Below, in pieces: positions 23,300 to 31,134 of a DNA stretch of 36,435 bases. The notes under the pieces are model-generated. The model ran no database searches and was not told where the DNA came from. It saw nothing but the letters and a program-made list of their open reading frames with translations. Made by a program: the position numbers and the translations under genes. Position 1 is the first letter of the stretch, and each line of letters starts with the position of its first letter. This DNA comes from a virus, in the IMG/VR virus record IMGVR_UViG_3300003873_000029, positions 1 to 36,435 of that record; one strand, given 5' to 3'.

Positions 23300-24467
23300 C
23301 ATCGACCCTAAATACGCTGCTAAAATCGTCGGGCATGATAACCGCCTTCTCCTCGAGATATTTCGTATAGTCCTCACCCATTGACGCGAGTTTGACCGCG
23401 TTATTGATCGCCTTTGTTTCATAATCGATACGGTCGTTTGCAGTTTCGCCCTGATTCTCTTTAAATTTAACGTTACCTTTTCCGAGTTTCCGCATCAGCT
23501 CATTGATTGGTGGTGCAAGGTAATCGTCTTGTATAATCTCAATCGCGTCTTGAAATGATGCGCGTTCCGAATCACCGGAACTATTCAGACCTTTGACGTT
23601 TTCACCTACTAACATGGATAGCGGAATACTCGTCACCATGGCTAGTCGTCGAAGCGTAATCATATCCGCGTCTGCTAGGTTCGATATGTTTTGAGATACG
23701 ACCTCCAAATCGTCCTCTTTGTCAATCAATCCAGCCGTATGTATTCCGCGAACATCTTCAAGCCTGCCAAAATATTCAACCATATCTTTTTCAGTGCCAT
23801 TACGCATCGCGTCCTTGAATCCGGCAACTTTGTAAAACATTGCAGACGCCTTCTCGACAATTTTCGGGACGGCACGCTGAACGATACCATCAGCTATCAG
23901 CTGATCATAAATCAGGTCGAACTCGCCTATGCCGCCATAATAGTATTCCGGCGCGTCGTATTCCGGCGGCTGAACATAAGTGAAATCGATAATCCGAGTG
24001 TGATGTATTGCTGTCCCACGCACGTTATATATGATCGCTTTGTAATACCGCTCAGACTGTAGATTTCTGTCAATGTCTCCTATTGTGACCATATCTCCGG
24101 AGAACACATTCAGCATGACCCGGTCGGCATCAATCGACACGAGCGGCTTGCTTAAATCGTCGCCTCGATGATGCATCACAATAATCCCGCGCCCGAATGC
24201 AATCATCCACTTCGATGCCATTTTGATTTTGTTTTTTAATCTGACATCGTAAAAATCGGCATCATCGTCAGACGCGAATTGCATTGTATCTTTAAGTGCA
24301 TACCCGGCTTTAAGCCGGATTATCTTGCTACCTATGCCCGTCCGGTAAACCTGCCGCAATGTCGGAGACGTTAACCGAATTGCCTGGAACGCGTTTGTAG
24401 ATATTGCATCCCGGCGGTTCATCAGACCTGATATCAAACTTTTAACGCCATCTTCAAATTTACTCAT
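23289..24467 (-). CDS. Portal protein (DUF1073)
   Basis: The 392-residue protein shows DUF1073 portal features: LMNRRDAISTNAFQAIRLTS, MIAFGRGIIVMHHRG and PLSMLVGENVKGLNSSGDSE. It forms the dodecameric ring through which DNA is packaged and ejected. It overlaps terminase by 4 bp and the Mu F-like gene by 11 bp. Confidence 0.9.
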   Translation of the reverse strand: MSKFEDGVKSLISGLMNRRDAISTNAFQAIRLTSPTLRQVYRTGIGSKIIRLKAGYALKDTMQFASDDDADFYDVRLKNKIKMASKWMIAFGRGIIVMHHRGDDLSKPLVSIDADRVMLNVFSGDMVTIGDIDRNLQSERYYKAIIYNVRGTAIHHTRIIDFTYVQPPEYDAPEYYYGGIGEFDLIYDQLIADGIVQRAVPKIVEKASAMFYKVAGFKDAMRNGTEKDMVEYFGRLEDVRGIHTAGLIDKEDDLEVVSQNISNLADADMITLRRLAMVTSIPLSMLVGENVKGLNSSGDSERASFQDAIEIIQDDYLAPPINELMRKLGKGNVKFKENQGETANDRIDYETKAINNAVKLASMGEDYTKYLEEKAVIMPDDFSSVFRVDDEA

Positions 24468-25885
24468 AACATAGCTCCATAATCGTACGCACTACCGCTT
24501 AGTATATCGCATAACGCGTCCATCGTAGGGTCAACCTGATCATCATGCAATGAATTAGGAAATCCGCTGAACTCGCTCAAATAGTCAGATAGCCACTCAG
24601 CATCGCGCGGGAGCAATACGTTACCCGACATGACCAGCGGCGCAACATCAAGCGCGCGCGTGTATTTATCAGTGTTTCTTTGTATTGGTACCATCGGGAT
24701 CCCTCGCCGCTTTAACGTTTGTATCAACCCGGTGCCGCTCACTTTATCTTCTACGTTCATGCTTCTTAATGCGCCAAATTCAGCGCCACCAGCCTTATGC
24801 TTGTTCCAAAATGCATCGCCTTTTATCAAAAGTTCAGGTGCCTCCCATTTTCCGCGCAGCTGGTCAATCAGCACAGCTTTTCCGTCGTATGTCTCACCCC
24901 AACACTGAAACACTGTGAAGTCATTTTTTTCACCTGGTTTCTGAGCTGTATCTGCATAGATTGCACGCCACTTGATTTTGGGCATTACGTCATAATACTT
25001 CCACCATCCGTCTTTAAACAAATTGCCACCCTTTATGATCGGGTTCTGTTGATAAAGTGACTGCCAGTTCTCCTCTAGCATATTTCCGCGCAGTGATTCC
25101 AACATATCGAGCGATTTTAGCTCCGGAAACAAGGCGTCACCCTCTAGCCTGTGTTGCTCATCATGCTCAGCGACCGCTTTGTATGTAATCACCTTCACAT
25201 CGTCACCAAGTTTTCCCTTAAGGCGACCTATGGGATCATCGACATGCCATCGAGTTAGGATTGCAAGCATCCCTGAATCCTCGGAAAAGCGTGTGAAAAA
25301 ATCATCTGTAAGCCATGACCAAGTTGCATCCCTGACCGTCTTACTGTTTGACTCCTTCCGGCCTTTCATCGGATCGTCAATCACGCCTAAATCAAGAGAT
25401 TCTCCGACAATGCTGCCGTTCACTGTCGTGTTTCGGAAATAGCCGCCGCGGTCAATGTACTCAATCAGTTCACTGTTTCGTGCGTAAGCCAGATCAGTCG
25501 CTACCTTTTTTCCACTTATTTTTGTGTCAGGGAAACATTTATGATATCGCTCTAACGAATATATGCGCTGGCAAGCTTTGTTTGCACGCATACCCAGACG
25601 CTCACTTACTGACGTATAAATTGTCCTACAATCAGGGTTCTTGCCTGCAAGCCATGTGATAAATTCAGTTATCATGCGACTTTTCCCGTGCTGTGGTGGC
25701 GCTTCGATTATTAGTTTAGGACGTTTGCCCGCAATCATATCGTCATAAAATTGTTGCAAGTGGTGAGCCGCATCCTTCTGCCACCATCCTTTTTTCATGT
25801 CTGGATCGAGAAATTGGCGAAACGCCCAAAATGAACGCCGCGCCTGCATCAACGCCATTTGCTCCATTAAATCAAGCTTATTCAT
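24464..25885 (-). CDS. terL: Terminase large subunit
   Basis: The ATPase has a Walker A loop APPQHGKS at 62-69 and a Walker B VIDDP at 168-172. The C-terminal RNase H-like nuclease opens at IYADTA (Asp312) and has the late acidic HDDQVD near residue 455. Length 473 aa is normal. It pumps DNA into the prohead and cuts the concatemer. It overlaps the small subunit gene by 8 bp. The circular assembly fits headful packaging. Confidence 0.95.
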   Translation of the reverse strand: MNKLDLMEQMALMQARRSFWAFRQFLDPDMKKGWWQKDAAHHLQQFYDDMIAGKRPKLIIEAPPQHGKSRMITEFITWLAGKNPDCRTIYTSVSERLGMRANKACQRIYSLERYHKCFPDTKISGKKVATDLAYARNSELIEYIDRGGYFRNTTVNGSIVGESLDLGVIDDPMKGRKESNSKTVRDATWSWLTDDFFTRFSEDSGMLAILTRWHVDDPIGRLKGKLGDDVKVITYKAVAEHDEQHRLEGDALFPELKSLDMLESLRGNMLEENWQSLYQQNPIIKGGNLFKDGWWKYYDVMPKIKWRAIYADTAQKPGEKNDFTVFQCWGETYDGKAVLIDQLRGKWEAPELLIKGDAFWNKHKAGGAEFGALRSMNVEDKVSGTGLIQTLKRRGIPMVPIQRNTDKYTRALDVAPLVMSGNVLLPRDAEWLSDYLSEFSGFPNSLHDDQVDPTMDALCDILSGSAYDYGAML

Positions 25886-26411
25886 CGAGAATAATAGGGG
25901 GCAACCCGCGCGCTTTCAGCTCCTCGCGCAGTTGTGCTTCGCTCATTGAATCAGTGGACACGCTTTGATTATTCTGAATGTTAACTTGCGTTTGCGGCAT
26001 TTTACCCATGATGCCATCTTTGTTTCGGTTTGTGATTTGGGAGTGGATATTGAGGTCTTGAAGCTCCGCGCCATCTGCCAAGTTTTTCAGCGTTTTGTTC
26101 GCGAGCTTTTGATTGTACTCAAGCGAATCGGCGAATAAGCCTTCTAAACGCAGGCGGCGGTCTGCTTCGATGTTGATTGCCTGCGTTATTCCTGCATTAT
26201 CCTGCGTTGCATCAGCTAAAGCCTTGATTGCACTTACCTTTTTTTCTATGGCATCCTGCGTTTTTTCCCTGCACCACCTCTCACGCTTTAATCTGCGCTG
26301 AATGGTTGTATCAGCAACACCGAAAGACTTGGCAAGCTGTACTGTTGAAACCTTATCCACTTCGTATTGTTTACGAATATCAGCCCATTGGGCATTGGAT
26401 AACTTAGCCAC
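25878..26411 (-). CDS. terS: Terminase small subunit
   Basis: The N-terminal segment (VSTVQLAKSFGVADTTIQRR) is a helix-turn-helix that would recognise the packaging site, followed by a long coiled-coil oligomerisation region and a C-terminal tail for the large subunit. Length 177 aa. GTG at 26411 is chosen because GCGAGG lies 6 nt upstream; an ATG at 26435 is in frame but within the preceding gene. Confidence 0.8.
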   Translation of the reverse strand: MAKLSNAQWADIRKQYEVDKVSTVQLAKSFGVADTTIQRRLKRERWCREKTQDAIEKKVSAIKALADATQDNAGITQAINIEADRRLRLEGLFADSLEYNQKLANKTLKNLADGAELQDLNIHSQITNRNKDGIMGKMPQTQVNIQNNQSVSTDSMSEAQLREELKARGLPPIILDE

Positions 26412-26646
26412 CAAAAGCCTCGCCAGTTGCCTCATTGGTCGCCGTCTTACCTGTGAACCCCTGCCAGCGTCTCACGATAACATCGCAGTATCTTGGGTCG
26501 AGTTCCATCGCTATGATCGGAACTCTAAAACCGAACTCATGTACTATTGCAGACAACTTATCAACAGCATCATTCCCAATTTCACGCGGGTTTGTTGCGT
26601 ACTCGATCAGCGAGTCTATCGATCTCATCGTGACATTATTATTCAT
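26404..26646 (-). pseudogene. Internally deleted ParB-domain DNA methylase
   Basis: The 80-residue ORF starts as a ParB/Srx-like N-terminal domain (SLIEYATNPREIGNDAVDKL to FGFRVPIIA) and then passes straight into MELDPRYCDVIVRRWQGFTG and KTATNEATGEAF, the final segment of phage ParB-methyltransferase fusions. Everything between, including the rest of ParB and both catalytic motifs, is missing. The frame is kept, so a small protein may still be made, but it cannot methylate DNA. It leads the late operon. Confidence 0.8.
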
Positions 26647-26687
26647 TATGCACCGCCTCTTATATAAACCGACTCTAACACGTCAGA

Positions 26688-26704
26688 CGTATTTGCCAAA
26701 TACG
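26688..26704. promoter_or_regulatory. 17-bp perfect palindromic operator
   Basis: CGTATTTG (26688-26695) and CAAATACG (26697-26704) are exact reverse complements around one base. The site lies between the divergent genes at 26646 (late operon) and 26740, just downstream of the minus-strand -10 box. A second, weaker inverted repeat (CGATAT, 7-base gap, ATATCG) follows at 26703-26721. It is a likely binding site for the HTH protein encoded at 27063 or another dimeric regulator. Confidence 0.7.
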
Positions 26705-26706
26705 AT

Positions 26707-26712
26707 ATTATA
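26707..26712 (-). promoter_or_regulatory. Probable late-operon promoter (-10 box)
   Basis: The minus strand has a perfect TATAAT at 26712-26707. No good -35 lies at the proper distance (AAATCC with a 17-base spacer), which suggests dependence on an activator. The predicted start falls within the 17-bp palindrome. A further TATATA occurs at 26661-26666, closer to the gene, so the true start is not fixed. Confidence 0.4.
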
Positions 26713-26739
26713 CGCATATCGGAACAGGAGGATTTTAAG

Positions 26740-27066
26740 ATGACAATTTCATCACATATTATAGACGAAATGGAAAAACGCGGTCATAAATATCTTGGTA
26801 GAACAACGACCTGGGATATTCATGCAGGGATTAGCACTGGTAAAAATAGCAATTTCTACAGATTCGCATGTGAACTACGCAACAGAGGAAAAGCGCACGG
26901 TCTAATTACAGCGATGGCTGGCGCCCGGGGCAGATCGCAACACTCTGCTACTGAGCTGCTGATATTCGACGTTAAAAATGGGGACGGATACTGTGAACTT
27001 AACACAATATCAAATGCGCCTGGCGGTTGGATTGAACAAGTTGATAAAACGGGGCGCGTACTTTGA
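26740..27066 (+). CDS. Hypothetical protein, 108 aa
   Basis: AGGAGG 8 nt before the ATG gives a strong start. The protein begins SHIIDEMEKRGHKYLG and has GARGRSQHSATELLIFDV; no family recognised. It is first in a three-gene rightward cassette that faces the late operon across the palindromic operator, so a regulatory or early accessory role is plausible. Its stop overlaps the TTG start of the HTH gene. Confidence 0.7.
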   Translation: MTISSHIIDEMEKRGHKYLGRTTTWDIHAGISTGKNSNFYRFACELRNRGKAHGLITAMAGARGRSQHSATELLIFDVKNGDGYCELNTISNAPGGWIEQVDKTGRVL

Positions 27067-27314
27067 GCTTGTCGCGAACAACTCGAACCGCGCTCGGCAT
27101 GTCACAGGCCAGCTTCGGGCAGTGGCTTGCTGAACAAACTGGATCTCATTCCATGCCGCAAAGCCAAGTATCTCGTTATGACTGTGGTGTCAATGCTATG
27201 TCCATGGCGCAGGTCGAGGCTTGTGCCCCTGTAGCCGCTAATTGGCTTGCGGCACAAGTGCACGGGATGACAACGGAACAAACGGCAGAGCTTATACTTT
27301 CGGCGCTCAAATAA
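27063..27314 (+). CDS. XRE-like helix-turn-helix regulator, 83 aa
   Basis: Residues about 10-40 (ALGMSQASFGQWLAEQTG then MPQSQVSRYD) form a Cro/CI-type HTH in which SQSQVSR-like residues would be the recognition helix. The start is TTG at 27063, overlapping the upstream TGA; an ATG at 27099 would cut into the HTH. It is the best candidate to bind the palindrome at 26688-26704 and control the divergent late promoter. Confidence 0.72.
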   Translation: MSLSRTTRTALGMSQASFGQWLAEQTGSHSMPQSQVSRYDCGVNAMSMAQVEACAPVAANWLAAQVHGMTTEQTAELILSALK

Positions 27315-27360
27315 TTGTAAAGATCGAATCTTAAGCATACACTAAAAAGGAGAGAAAACA

Positions 27361-27546
27361 ATGCAAATAAATAGCGTTTCAATAGATTCAAAAACTTACG
27401 GATCAATAAAATACAGCGTAGAAAAAGCTGGCGAAAAATCATTCTTCATTTTGGTTGACGATGAAGTTACAGGTTTTGACGCATATAAAACAGAGCGCGA
27501 AGCTTTCTCCGCTATTTTTGACATGCTGAAATCATCATATACCTAA
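27361..27546 (+). CDS. Hypothetical protein, 61 aa
   Basis: AAGGAG lies 8-9 nt upstream of ATG. The product (ITHNSVSIDSKTYG-like start MQINSVSIDSKTYGSIKYSV, then FDAYKTEREAFSAIFDM) looks like a small alpha-beta protein without known motif. It ends five bases before an intrinsic terminator, so it closes the rightward cassette. Confidence 0.65.
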   Translation: MQINSVSIDSKTYGSIKYSVEKAGEKSFFILVDDEVTGFDAYKTEREAFSAIFDMLKSSYT

Positions 27547-27552
27547 ATATCG

Positions 27553-27575
27553 GGCGGCCTCATGGGTCGCCTTTT
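27553..27575 (+). terminator. Intrinsic terminator of the rightward cassette
   Basis: GGCGGCCT and GGGTCGCC can form an 8-bp stem with two G-T pairs and a 3-base loop (27553-27571), followed directly by TTTT on the plus strand. It lies between the convergent stops at 27546 and 27574, and would insulate the cassette from the leftward operon. Confidence 0.65.
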
Positions 27576-27945
27576 AATCCACTTCTGTGATCGTCAACAG
27601 CATATAAGATTGCTCCGGCTTTTTTATCTTTTTTGGCGCGTTGATTATGATGCGCTTCACCCAGCGATTCGTGTCATCCGGTAATACGCCTGACCGGACT
27701 AATCCATCAACTATGCACTTCGCGCTGAATCCATAATTATCCGTATCAAAGCACCTTCCCCTTATCATGGGATGGAATTCAATCGAAACGGCGCTGACGG
27801 CCATCCCACATCCTCTCGCAGCTATTTTAGTGGCAATATGGGCGGCGTCTGCAATGCGTTTCCGCTTTTGCCATGGCATCCCCGCATAGATCGAGTTTGT
27901 ACTCGGGCCCATCCAGTCAACGCGTAGCTGTACTGATGCTTTCAT
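27574..27945 (-). CDS. rusA: RusA-like Holliday junction resolvase
   Basis: The 123-residue protein has the RusA acidic pattern: Asp67 and Asp69 in FDTDN, Asp80 in AKCIVDGL and Asp90/Asp91 in VLPDD. It would cut four-way junctions during recombination and clear branches before packaging. It is the last gene of the leftward early operon and overlaps the upstream zinc-finger gene by 4 bp. Confidence 0.88.
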   Translation of the reverse strand: MKASVQLRVDWMGPSTNSIYAGMPWQKRKRIADAAHIATKIAARGCGMAVSAVSIEFHPMIRGRCFDTDNYGFSAKCIVDGLVRSGVLPDDTNRWVKRIIINAPKKIKKPEQSYMLLTITEVD

Positions 27946-28109
27946 TCTTTCGCCCCTTTTTTTATCCTACACGTCCGGCATACTGAATCAATATCAATCG
28001 CATTGCCCCACCACTTCCCGTCCTTACTCACCTGATAGCATGCAGGCCAGTCAAAAAAGCGCTTACAACGGCGGCAGACTCCAGCGCAGGTAAATTCTGT
28101 CTTACGCAT
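27942..28109 (-). CDS. Small four-cysteine zinc-binding protein, 55 aa
   Basis: Five Cys occur, arranged as C-x3-C-x2-C near residues 8-15 and a distal CRTC pair near residues 44-47, consistent with a zinc ribbon. The start overlaps the upstream stop (TGATG) and the stop overlaps the RusA start (ATGA). Function unknown. Confidence 0.65.
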   Translation of the reverse strand: MRKTEFTCAGVCRRCKRFFDWPACYQVSKDGKWWGNAIDIDSVCRTCRIKKGAKE

Positions 28110-28366
28110 CACGAGCGCGTTGTACCGATTGCCCTTGCCTTGTTTGCTGCCTTCCTCGCTTTTTTACGCTTTGCCTTTCTCTTACCTGCTGCAAATTTTG
28201 ATAACTTGCCGCCCGATGTCTTGCTTATTGTAACCTCGGTCTTCCCATTAAGTGCGCGTCGTGCTGCGTATTGCAGTTCGTCCGGCAACGACTGATAGCC
28301 TTTCGCAAGTAACTCCTCCATATTTGCATCTGTCATCATTTTTAATCCGTTAGTCTCAAATTGCAT
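28109..28366 (-). CDS. Small protein with basic C-terminus, 85 aa
   Basis: The acidic-neutral first half (MEELLAKGYQSLPDELQYAA) is followed by a very basic tail (KRKAKRKKARKAANKARA), suggesting nucleic-acid binding. GGAGA precedes the ATG. It overlaps the 35-residue gene upstream. No family recognised. Confidence 0.65.
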   Translation of the reverse strand: MQFETNGLKMMTDANMEELLAKGYQSLPDELQYAARRALNGKTEVTISKTSGGKLSKFAAGKRKAKRKKARKAANKARAIGTTRS

Positions 28367-28463
28367 TTTCTTTTCTCCTTTTTTTCCACCATCTGCGGGA
28401 TATACGCCTTGATTCCTCTCTGGCTTCGCGTGCAGCTCGGCAGTGTGTTGCTAATTCTGTCAT
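28356..28463 (-). CDS. Tiny basic protein, 35 aa
   Basis: ATG at 28463 overlaps the upstream stop (ATGA) and has GGAGGA upstream. The product is mainly Arg, Lys, Glu and Trp (EESRRISRRWWKKRRKEN). The end overlaps the next gene by 11 bp. Short, but well placed; expression is likely, function unknown. Confidence 0.5.
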   Translation of the reverse strand: MTELATHCRAAREAREESRRISRRWWKKRRKENAI

Positions 28464-28585
28464 TTATTAAATCCTCCGAGGAATTTCATAATCCCGCCCA
28501 CTTCATCTCTCTGGCACTGGTGGCATACCTGCCCTAACTTCTTGCATTCCTTCTTGCGCTGTTTACATTTCGGACAAAAGTGCAT
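28460..28585 (-). CDS. Mini zinc-ribbon protein, 41 aa
   Basis: It has two Cys pairs, CPKC at residues 4-7 and CHQC at 21-24, the layout of a zinc ribbon. ATG at 28585 overlaps the stop of the 159-residue gene. Probably a nucleic-acid-binding or protein-interaction module; function unknown. Confidence 0.6.
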   Translation of the reverse strand: MHFCPKCKQRKKECKKLGQVCHQCQRDEVGGIMKFLGGFNK

Positions 28586-29064
28586 TATTTATTCCTCCAT
28601 TTCTTCCAGTCATTATCCAAAACTGGTAATGGATGCCCCACCCCTTGGTAATACTCTTCTATTGCGTTCATGTAGCGTTTTGTTTGCGATAGTGTTGACC
28701 ATGACAAGCTAATCCTTTTAGCGTGTTTTATCAATTTATCTTGCTCATTCGCCATCTGATACACTGCTAGCAATTCAACCCACGATTCTTGTTCTGGTGT
28801 CAGCGTTTCCTCGACATATATACGAGCTAGAAACCGGGCCTTGAGCATTCTCTCAACGTAGTCCGTGTTGCCATCCTGATTTATCTCATCAGCTATGTAT
28901 TTAACCCATGAGCCGAATATACCTCCGAGTTGAGACAGCGTCTTTCCTGTCTGCGCGTTGCGTATTATCACCTCGACTTTGCCGTCCAATTTCTGCCGAG
29001 CGATATAGTCCACGCAATTACACATTACATCGTGGCTGATTAGCACGAACTTTTTACTTTTCAT
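28585..29064 (-). CDS. Possible NinB-like recombination protein, 159 aa
   Basis: The N-terminal stretch (CVDYIARQKLDGKVEVIIRN then GKTLSQLGGIFGSWVKYIAD) loosely follows the NinB/Orf pattern in which a short strand plus KTLSQN-type motif precedes a helix. The C-terminus (YMNAIEEYYQGVGHPLPVLD) also fits such phage proteins. The match is weak. NinB proteins load RecA-like activity by binding SSB, and the operon's recombination context (RusA, HNH nuclease) agrees with that. Confidence 0.4.
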   Translation of the reverse strand: MKSKKFVLISHDVMCNCVDYIARQKLDGKVEVIIRNAQTGKTLSQLGGIFGSWVKYIADEINQDGNTDYVERMLKARFLARIYVEETLTPEQESWVELLAVYQMANEQDKLIKHAKRISLSWSTLSQTKRYMNAIEEYYQGVGHPLPVLDNDWKKWRNK

Positions 29065-29221
29065 CTGACATCTCTTTCACTGCTACTTTGATATCTGCAA
29101 TGTATGCCAGAACGCCATGATGCTCATCAATGCGCCGCTGTGATTCTTCTTGTGAGTCTGTGCCGGCGAAATCAGGCGCATATACTGTCATCAGATCGTC
29201 TAGTGCTAGTTGAATGTTCAT
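29054..29221 (-). CDS. Hypothetical protein, 55 aa
   Basis: ATG at 29221 overlaps the upstream TGA (ATGA), and the end overlaps the next gene by 11 bp. The product is acidic and helical (MNIQLALDDLMTVYAPDFAG). No motif recognised. Confidence 0.6.
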   Translation of the reverse strand: MNIQLALDDLMTVYAPDFAGTDSQEESQRRIDEHHGVLAYIADIKVAVKEMSDEK

Positions 29222-29586
29222 AATTCCGCAAACGCACGGCGTAGCGTTTCATTCAAAGCGTCGTCCATATCCATCTTGCGTATTTTCCACGCTCTCCTCT
29301 GTCCGTGCCACCCCATTATGTTATCACGATGACACTCGCAGCACAAAGCCACGGCCGTGAACCACTGTCCCTGCTTTTGTTCGTGCGCCTCGCTTGGTGC
29401 CTGTGCGTCACATATTGAACACGGTAACGATTTCACACGCTGAATATGAAGCTTCTCGGCCTTTGTCGGTTGTCGCTTGTTTTTACTCGCCGTCATCGTT
29501 GCTCCTGCGTTGTAGTTTTTCTGCTCAATAATTCGCTGGTCTGAAAGTGCGTGGTTACGCAGTGTTATTTTTGTAATATTATTCAT
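29218..29586 (-). CDS. HNH-type (Ref/DUF968-like) nuclease, 122 aa
   Basis: The C-terminal part carries CSICDAQAPSEAHE then ALCCECHRDNIMGWHG, a Cys-x2-Cys / His / Cys-x2-Cys-His arrangement like RecA-dependent Ref nucleases and DUF968 recombination proteins. It may nick or cut recombination intermediates. Start 29586 makes a TGATG overlap with the upstream gene; an in-frame ATG at 29496 has a stronger AGGAG site 5 nt upstream and would give 92 residues that keep the whole domain. Confidence 0.65.
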   Translation of the reverse strand: MNNITKITLRNHALSDQRIIEQKNYNAGATMTASKNKRQPTKAEKLHIQRVKSLPCSICDAQAPSEAHEQKQGQWFTAVALCCECHRDNIMGWHGQRRAWKIRKMDMDDALNETLRRAFAEL

Positions 29587-29726
29587 CAGAATGTAACGCA
29601 AAATGTTAAACAGCTAGCCGACATCCAGTAAACAACTTTCCGCCAATCGCCGGCCATTGCGTACATGCCGGCGCTGGCTATGTTGATAATGATTAGCAGG
29701 GTTGGCAGGTATTGGGCGCGGGTCAT
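29586..29726 (-). CDS. Small membrane protein, 46 aa
   Basis: It is joined to the methylase by ATGA and to the nuclease by TGATG. Residues 7-27 are hydrophobic (LPTLLIIINIASAGMYAMAG) and a second weaker hydrophobic stretch closes the protein, so one or two membrane helices are likely. Function unknown. Confidence 0.55.
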   Translation of the reverse strand: MTRAQYLPTLLIIINIASAGMYAMAGDWRKVVYWMSASCLTFCVTF

Positions 29727-30541
29727 GCTGCATCCATCAATAACGATTTCTGCGTGGATTCACGGCGAACATTTACCGGCGAAAAAAGAGAATCTTGTTT
29801 TTTGCTTTCAAGAATCCACTTTTCAGCTTCGCTATAGAATCCTTTATCAATCTCAAACCCTGCTGCCTTACGGCCCATAATGTTTGCTGCAACCAGTGTT
29901 GCACCACTGCCAGCGCACGGGTCAATCACCACCTCCCCTTCGTCCGTGAACAATGCAATCAGCCGTTTCAACACAGCCAGTGGTTTTTGTGTCGGGTGGA
30001 TCTTCCGATACATTGGATCTCTTGTTGAATCTTTATCCCAATCAATCACGTTGAATACCATTGAGCCGCCATTGTTGAATTTTGGCAGTTTGTCGCGATA
30101 GAAGATCAGCCCGTATTCTGCATTTCCAACCACGCGCATATTCGCTTTCAATACCTGGGCGGAGAAATTTTTACGGAAAACAAGGTTGATGTAATTGTTC
30201 AAGCCATGCCGCTTTGCCAATTCAATTAAATACATTTGCTGATCGAATGCGCAAAAAACGACCATGCACGGCGCTTGCCCTCTTTCCTTTGGTTCTTTCC
30301 TAAGTAATTTGCTACAAAAATGCATAAACTCTGCCGGTTTGAAGTTTTCATCAGTTCCAAAAAAACCCGAATTGGCTTTGTCGCTTTCGCCGTTTTTGTT
30401 GTCACCATCGACATACCATGACGGATTAGAGCCATACGCATTATTGCCGATGTTGTACGGAATATCTGCAATAATAAGCTGTGCTTTATGCAGCCCGTAT
30501 TTTTTGAAGTTCTGGAAATGATCATTGATTAGCCCACTCAT
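29723..30541 (-). CDS. DNA N6-adenine / N4-cytosine methyltransferase, beta-class
   Basis: The 272-residue enzyme has the catalytic DIPY (26-29, a DPPY variant) before the AdoMet-binding DPCAGSG (207-213), with HPTQKP at 182-187 between; this order is the beta class. No restriction enzyme is adjacent, so it is an orphan methylase, probably protecting phage DNA from host restriction. The target cannot be read from sequence. ATG at 30541 overlaps the upstream stop; a GTG at 30547 is an in-frame alternative. Confidence 0.9.
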   Translation of the reverse strand: MSGLINDHFQNFKKYGLHKAQLIIADIPYNIGNNAYGSNPSWYVDGDNKNGESDKANSGFFGTDENFKPAEFMHFCSKLLRKEPKERGQAPCMVVFCAFDQQMYLIELAKRHGLNNYINLVFRKNFSAQVLKANMRVVGNAEYGLIFYRDKLPKFNNGGSMVFNVIDWDKDSTRDPMYRKIHPTQKPLAVLKRLIALFTDEGEVVIDPCAGSGATLVAANIMGRKAAGFEIDKGFYSEAEKWILESKKQDSLFSPVNVRRESTQKSLLMDAA

Positions 30542-30789
30542 ACCCACAGCCCCAACGCCGGACTAATCCTCGCATTATCATCATGATGGAAAGACGGCTC
30601 TTGTGTCAGTCTATCAGCTTCTTTAATAACTCTCGACTGTCTGCCGTAGCGTGAAACTCTACGGCTTATTGTTGCCCTCGGTATGCCAGTTTCCTTTGCA
30701 ATATCACATATCAGTTCGCCTGATGCCAGCATATCAAGCATCTTATTCCACGCCTGTGGTTTTCTCTGCGCCCATGATTTGATTTTCAT
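30538..30789 (-). CDS. Small helix-turn-helix protein, 83 aa
   Basis: Residues about 17-50 (MLDMLASGELICDIAKETGI then PRATISRRVSRYG) form a clear HTH of the resolvase/terminase-like kind. It overlaps both neighbours by 4 bp. It could be a transcription factor or a DNA-site recognition subunit; the operon gives no clearer hint. Confidence 0.65.
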   Translation of the reverse strand: MKIKSWAQRKPQAWNKMLDMLASGELICDIAKETGIPRATISRRVSRYGRQSRVIKEADRLTQEPSFHHDDNARISPALGLWV

Positions 30790-31052
30790 ACTATTGCCAT
30801 CATTTTATATAAAGCAGCCATCCTCTTTGATTCGCTCCGTGTAAGCGAAGGGCCTTTAGCTTTCATCTCACGCAGCTCTTCTCTGATACAGGGCCGGCAC
30901 AGCTTGTTGTCATGCGGAGAGAACCTATCCGGCACCGGCGTAAAATTTGCAGCGTTTTGTTTATGCGGAATCATATGCGCTGGCGGAAATGATTTCCCGC
31001 ATGAGCATCTGATATTTTTAACTTCGTCTAATGTCAATTCTTTACCTTCCAT
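30786..31052 (-). CDS. Zinc-finger protein, 88 aa
   Basis: Cys pairs CSC (16-18, in RCSCGKSF) and CRPC (52-55) with a His-rich stretch between (HMIPHKQN) suggest a zinc-binding fold. The C-terminus is basic (LTRSESKRMAALYKMM). It overlaps the HTH gene by 4 bp. No family name. Confidence 0.6.
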   Translation of the reverse strand: MEGKELTLDEVKNIRCSCGKSFPPAHMIPHKQNAANFTPVPDRFSPHDNKLCRPCIREELREMKAKGPSLTRSESKRMAALYKMMAIV

Positions 31053-31128
31053 TTTTCATCAGCTCCCTTTGTAGTACGACTTGTGCGCGCTTTACGCATT
31101 TTTTTTCAGTCTCTGTTCGTTTTGCCAT
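31042..31128 (-). CDS. Possible tiny basic protein, 28 aa
   Basis: ATG at 31128 opens a 28-codon frame (MAKRTETEKKCVKRAQVVLQ) that overlaps the zinc-finger start by 11 bp. There is no ribosome-binding site; a TATAAT only 7 nt upstream could make it leaderless. It fills the space between the helicase loader and the zinc-finger gene but is weakly supported. Confidence 0.35.
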   Translation of the reverse strand: MAKRTETEKKCVKRAQVVLQRELMKNGR

Positions 31129-31134
31129 GGCGCA

